A stretch of DNA of 16,341 nucleotides. It comes from CAVPGH01 sp046726955 (GTDB taxonomy: Bacteria; Acidobacteriota; Vicinamibacteria; Fen-336). This document shows positions 13,818-16,341 of the stretch, piece after piece (position 1 is the first letter of the stretch; each line of letters starts with the position of its first letter). Location: contig JBKPBQ010000543.1 in NCBI GenBank assembly GCA_046726955.1, positions 1 through 16,341 of the forward strand. The letters run 5' to 3'. Below the pieces are notes generated by a model, which was not told the DNA's origin, made no database searches, and worked only from the letters and a program-made list of their open reading frames with translations. A program made the position numbers and the translations under genes.

Positions 13818-16341
13818 GTGACGAATCCCCTCCATCATCAGGTCTTTTCATGCTCGCTCGCCGTTCGCCGCACCCTCAGCACCGCCTTCGCCGCCGTACT
13901 CTTCCTCTCCGCTCCCTCGCTGTGGGCCGCGCGGCCCTTCTTCGCGCCGCCCGCCGCCTCCGGTAGCATCGCCGTCCGGCTCTACCCGACCGAGGTCGTC
14001 GCTCCCGGGCAGCCGCGGCTCGTCACGTTCGGCGTTCCCTTCTCGCGCGGCTCCGTGACGACCGCCGACCTCGCCAACGTTCGGGTGCTCAAGGGCACGA
14101 CGGAGATCCCGGCCTACGTCGGCCTGCTCACTCCGTGGCGCCACGCCACGAACACAGCGCAGGACGGAACGTCCGTCCGCGTCGCCCGCATCCAGATCAG
14201 CTACGCGTTCAGCGTGGCCGCGCCGGCCTACGAGACGATCACCGTGGAGTGGGGCGGCAGCCCGCGCACGCAGAACGTCGCCACGTTCGTCAACCCCCGC
14301 AACGCCTGGCACACCGTGACCTCGGGCACCTACGTGGCCGCGGACGCGGTGACGGAGCCCGACGTCTACGCCGCGCTGCCGAAGGACCAGCTCGTGAAGG
14401 GCATCCTCCGGCCGGGGCAGATGAACCCCCTGGAGCCGACGGTGCCCGAGCAGCGGGAGAACCCGGCCACCACCGACGCCACCGCGACCTGGCCGCGCTT
14501 CCTCGAGGAGGAGCACGCGGCGGTCAACTTCTTCTACACGATCCTCAACCAGGACGATCCCGGCGTCCTCCCCGAGAACCAGATCCCCTACAAGACGGAC
14601 TACGAGCCCTGGCTCTACGACCGCTCGTCGTCCATGTACGTCCTCTACATGCGCAGCGGCTTCCTGAAGCCCCTGCGCGAAGCCGTCCGCGCCGCCGACT
14701 ACTACCGGCGCCACGTGAGCACCGCGGGGTTCTTCACGCTCAACCCCAGCCAGGACGCCAAGTACAGCTACCTCGAGTGCCTCGCCTACAGCTACTGGCT
14801 GACGGGCGACGACAGCTTCCGGACGCCGTTCCCCTACGTGACGGCCGCGTTCGAGACGAGCGGAATGGCCCCGGCGGTGCGGTGGGCCCCGAACCTCAAC
14901 TTCTGGACGGAGCGCCACGCGGCGTTCCGCCTCCTCGCCTCCACCATCGCCTTCGAGGTCCAGGGCGACGCGGCGTCCCGCAGCCGCCTGCTCTCCCAGA
15001 CGCAGGACCTCATCTGGCACCAGAACGGCGCGGGCGGGCTGCTCCCCGCCGGCCGCGTGGACGGCGGCCTCTACCACTACGGCGTGCAGCACGGAGACGG
15101 CACGGAGACGGCGCTCCTCGGCTCGGGCTGGATGAGCGTCCTCGTCTCGGACGCCATGGTCCGCGCCTACGCCTTCACCGAGGACCCCGCCATCGCCAGC
15201 TTCGTCCGCCGCATGGGCACCTTCTTCAAGGCGGCCGTGAAGGCGGACCACAACCACCTCTACGACACCACGGCGGCGCTCTACTACCCGGACTACATGA
15301 TGCGGTGGGACGGCTTCTCCGACGAGCGCGACGGCACGGAGTGCGAGCACGCCCTCGAGGTCTCGGCGGCCGCGGCCTGGGCGTACTACTTCTCGGATCT
15401 CCTCGGATCGCCCGACGCCAGCCTCAAGCAGCTCTCGCTCAACCTCTACGCGACCTACGACGAGGCCGTGAACTACTGGACGCGTCCGATCGCGCCGTCC
15501 AGCGGCCTCTCGGCCTTCCGCGTCGTTCCTCCCCGCAAGTACGGGTGGGAGCATCGTCCGTCCGGCAGCCTCTCCTGGCTGCACGGCACGAACCCCGGAC
15601 CCGCGCTTCCCACGCTGTCCATCGGCGACGCGCGGGTGACCGAGGGCGACGCGGGGACGGTCACCGCGCAGTTCACGGTCTCGCTCTCCACCGGGAGCAG
15701 CCAGACGGTCACGGTGAACTACGCCACGGCCAACGGCACCGCGGCCGCGGGAAGCGACTACGTCGCCGCGTCGGGCACCGTCACGTTCTCTCCCGGCTCC
15801 GTCCAGCGGACGATCGACGTCACCGTCAACGGCGACACCGCGGTGGAGCCCGACGAGACCTTCTTCGTCAACCTGAGCGGCCCCACGAACGCCACGCTCG
15901 CCGACGCCCAGGGAACGGGCACGATCGTGAACGACGACGCGGTGCCGCCCCCGCTCCCCACCCTGTCGATCAACGACGTCGGGGTGACGGAGGGCGACAC
16001 GGGGACGGTGACCGCGCAGTTCGCGGTGCGGCTCTCCGCGGCGAGCAGCCAGACGGTCACGGTCAACTACGCAACCGCCAACGGCACCGCCACCGCGGGC
16101 AGTGATTACGCGGCGGCCTCGGGCACCCTCACGTTCCCGCCCGCCACGGTCCAGCAGCTGGTCAACGTCAGCGTGAACGGCGACACCGTCGAGGAAGCCG
16201 ACGAGACGTTCGTCGTCAACCTGACCAATGCGCAGAACGCTACGATCGTGAAGGCCCAGGGCACGGGAACCATACGCAACGACGACACTCCCGCCGGGGG
16301 GGCGGAGCCGGTCTCCTGGACGGCAATGGGCGGTGTGAGCA
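13818..16341 (+). CDS. Large secreted protein: signal peptide, putative alpha/alpha-toroid carbohydrate-active region, two Calx-beta domains; partial, C-terminus beyond right edge
   Basis: The frame is open from a GTG at 13818 to the right edge (841 codons). A signal peptide is clear: basic VRRT (16-19), hydrophobic core (about 20-34) and a likely cut after LWA (37). Residues 50-150 (RLYPTEVVAPGQPRLVTFGV onward, VPFSRGSV) resemble the N-terminal beta domain of YetA/PcRGLX-type rhamnogalacturonan lyase-like proteins. Residues 230-555 are helix-rich with aromatic and His-bearing repeats (YEPWLYDRSSSMY 262-274, YSYLECLAYSYW 316-327, GGLYHYGVQHGDGTE 416-430), as in alpha/alpha-toroid glycosidases and lyases. 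Two Calx-beta domains follow (597-712, 713-825), then a new segment (PVSWTAMGGVS). GGAG lies ten bases before the GTG. A role in cutting, trimming or binding the local exopolysaccharide is an inference from context. Confidence 0.8.
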   Translation, partial: MTNPLHHQVFSCSLAVRRTLSTAFAAVLFLSAPSLWAARPFFAPPAASGSIAVRLYPTEVVAPGQPRLVTFGVPFSRGSVTTADLANVRVLKGTTEIPAYVGLLTPWRHATNTAQDGTSVRVARIQISYAFSVAAPAYETITVEWGGSPRTQNVATFVNPRNAWHTVTSGTYVAADAVTEPDVYAALPKDQLVKGILRPGQMNPLEPTVPEQRENPATTDATATWPRFLEEEHAAVNFFYTILNQDDPGVLPENQIPYKTDYEPWLYDRSSSMYVLYMRSGFLKPLREAVRAADYYRRHVSTAGFFTLNPSQDAKYSYLECLAYSYWLTGDDSFRTPFPYVTAAFETSGMAPAVRWAPNLNFWTERHAAFRLLASTIAFEVQGDAASRSRLLSQTQDLIWHQNGAGGLLPAGRVDGGLYHYGVQHGDGTETALLGSGWMSVLVSDAMVRAYAFTEDPAIASFVRRMGTFFKAAVKADHNHLYDTTAALYYPDYMMRWDGFSDERDGTECEHALEVSAAAAWAYYFSDLLGSPDASLKQLSLNLYATYDEAVNYWTRPIAPSSGLSAFRVVPPRKYGWEHRPSGSLSWLHGTNPGPALPTLSIGDARVTEGDAGTVTAQFTVSLSTGSSQTVTVNYATANGTAAAGSDYVAASGTVTFSPGSVQRTIDVTVNGDTAVEPDETFFVNLSGPTNATLADAQGTGTIVNDDAVPPPLPTLSINDVGVTEGDTGTVTAQFAVRLSAASSQTVTVNYATANGTATAGSDYAAASGTLTFPPATVQQLVNVSVNGDTVEEADETFVVNLTNAQNATIVKAQGTGTIRNDDTPAGGAEPVSWTAMGGVS
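15606..15953 (+). repeat. Calx-beta repeat unit 1 (348 nt, 116 codons)
   Basis: First of two tandem in-frame units, from LPTLSIGDARVTEGD to TGTIVNDDAVPPP. It carries the Calx-beta hallmarks YATANGTAAAGSDY, a TVTF strand, NGDTAVEPDETF and a closing GTGTIVNDD. These domains bind calcium through the acidic loops (known for the family) and commonly decorate secreted bacterial adhesins and enzymes. Confidence 0.85.
15954..16301 (+). repeat. Calx-beta repeat unit 2 (348 nt, in register with unit 1)
   Basis: Second tandem unit, from LPTLSINDVGVTEGD to GTGTIRNDD, exactly 348 nt after the first, with roughly 70% residue identity by eye and long runs of identical DNA (for example around 15703 and 16051). 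The similarity points to recent duplication. No third unit follows in the window; the sequence changes to PVSWTAMGG. Confidence 0.85.

Noticed and set aside
13850..13852. ATG as the start of the secreted protein
   Set aside because: It is out of frame with the Calx-beta frame; GTG 13818 is in frame, has a GGAG ten bases upstream and leaves an intact signal peptide.
13848..15584. Minus-strand 578-codon frame and plus-strand 14135-16105 frame over the secreted protein gene
   Set aside because: The frame from GTG 13818 has a signal peptide and Calx-beta domains; the other two give Arg/Gly/Val-rich or His/Arg/Pro-rich sequence with no recognisable features.
1..16341. Exosortase/PEP-CTERM system, mobile elements, CRISPR, tRNA or phage-defence genes
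   Set aside because: Only a deacetylase-like domain recalls exosortase-associated EPS loci; no exosortase, PEP-CTERM tail, transposase, spacer array or tRNA was seen in the window.

Overview
The window is a GC-rich (about 70%) stretch of a bacterial genome that carries an extracellular polysaccharide locus. The gene content (O-antigen ligase/polymerase family protein, WecB-type epimerase, XrtA/PEP-CTERM-style deacetylase domain) fits a Gram-negative bacterium. GC content and codon use would suit Acidobacteriota, Myxococcota or a similar uncultivated phylum, but nothing here fixes the phylum. I saw no tRNA, rRNA, CRISPR array, insertion sequence or integrase.

Layout. Positions 1-5617 form a tightly packed minus-strand operon. 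In transcription order it encodes a SAM methyltransferase, a non-hydrolysing UDP-GlcNAc 2-epimerase (wecB), a NodB-fold polysaccharide deacetylase, a family-4-type glycosyltransferase and a CapK/PaaK-like adenylate-forming protein cut off by the left edge. A divergent intergenic region (5618-5993) holds a likely plus-strand promoter, two perfect inverted repeats and, near the start of the next gene, an ops-like GGTAGCGT element. Positions 5994-13534 form a plus-strand operon: a second GT4 glycosyltransferase, a 360-residue protein of unknown function that may be a very divergent deacetylase, an O-antigen ligase/polymerase family membrane protein, a 904-residue fusion (deacetylase-like domain + GT2 + GT2 + membrane tail) and a canonical polysaccharide deacetylase. 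A terminator-like hairpin follows.

Positions 13535-13817 look like a regulated promoter: a CRP-type palindrome, a suitably placed -10/-35 and a leader of about 125 nt whose inverted repeats could switch access to the ribosome-binding site. They precede a large secreted protein (13818 to the right edge) with a signal peptide, a putative alpha/alpha-toroid carbohydrate-active region and two Calx-beta repeats.

How the genes fit together (inference): WecB would supply a ManNAc-type sugar, the four glycosyltransferase domains build the repeat unit, the methyltransferase and deacetylases decorate or trim it, the Wzy/WaaL-type protein polymerises or ligates it, and the secreted toroid protein may act on or bind the finished polymer. 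Flippase, export channel, chain-length regulator and initiating phosphoglycosyltransferase are not in the window.

The most interesting points are: (1) the tripartite fusion, whose deacetylase domain has lost at least three expected active-site residues while the fold and the reading frame are kept; (2) the CRP-like site plus switch-like leader ahead of the secreted Calx-beta protein; (3) the ops-like element at the head of the plus-strand operon.
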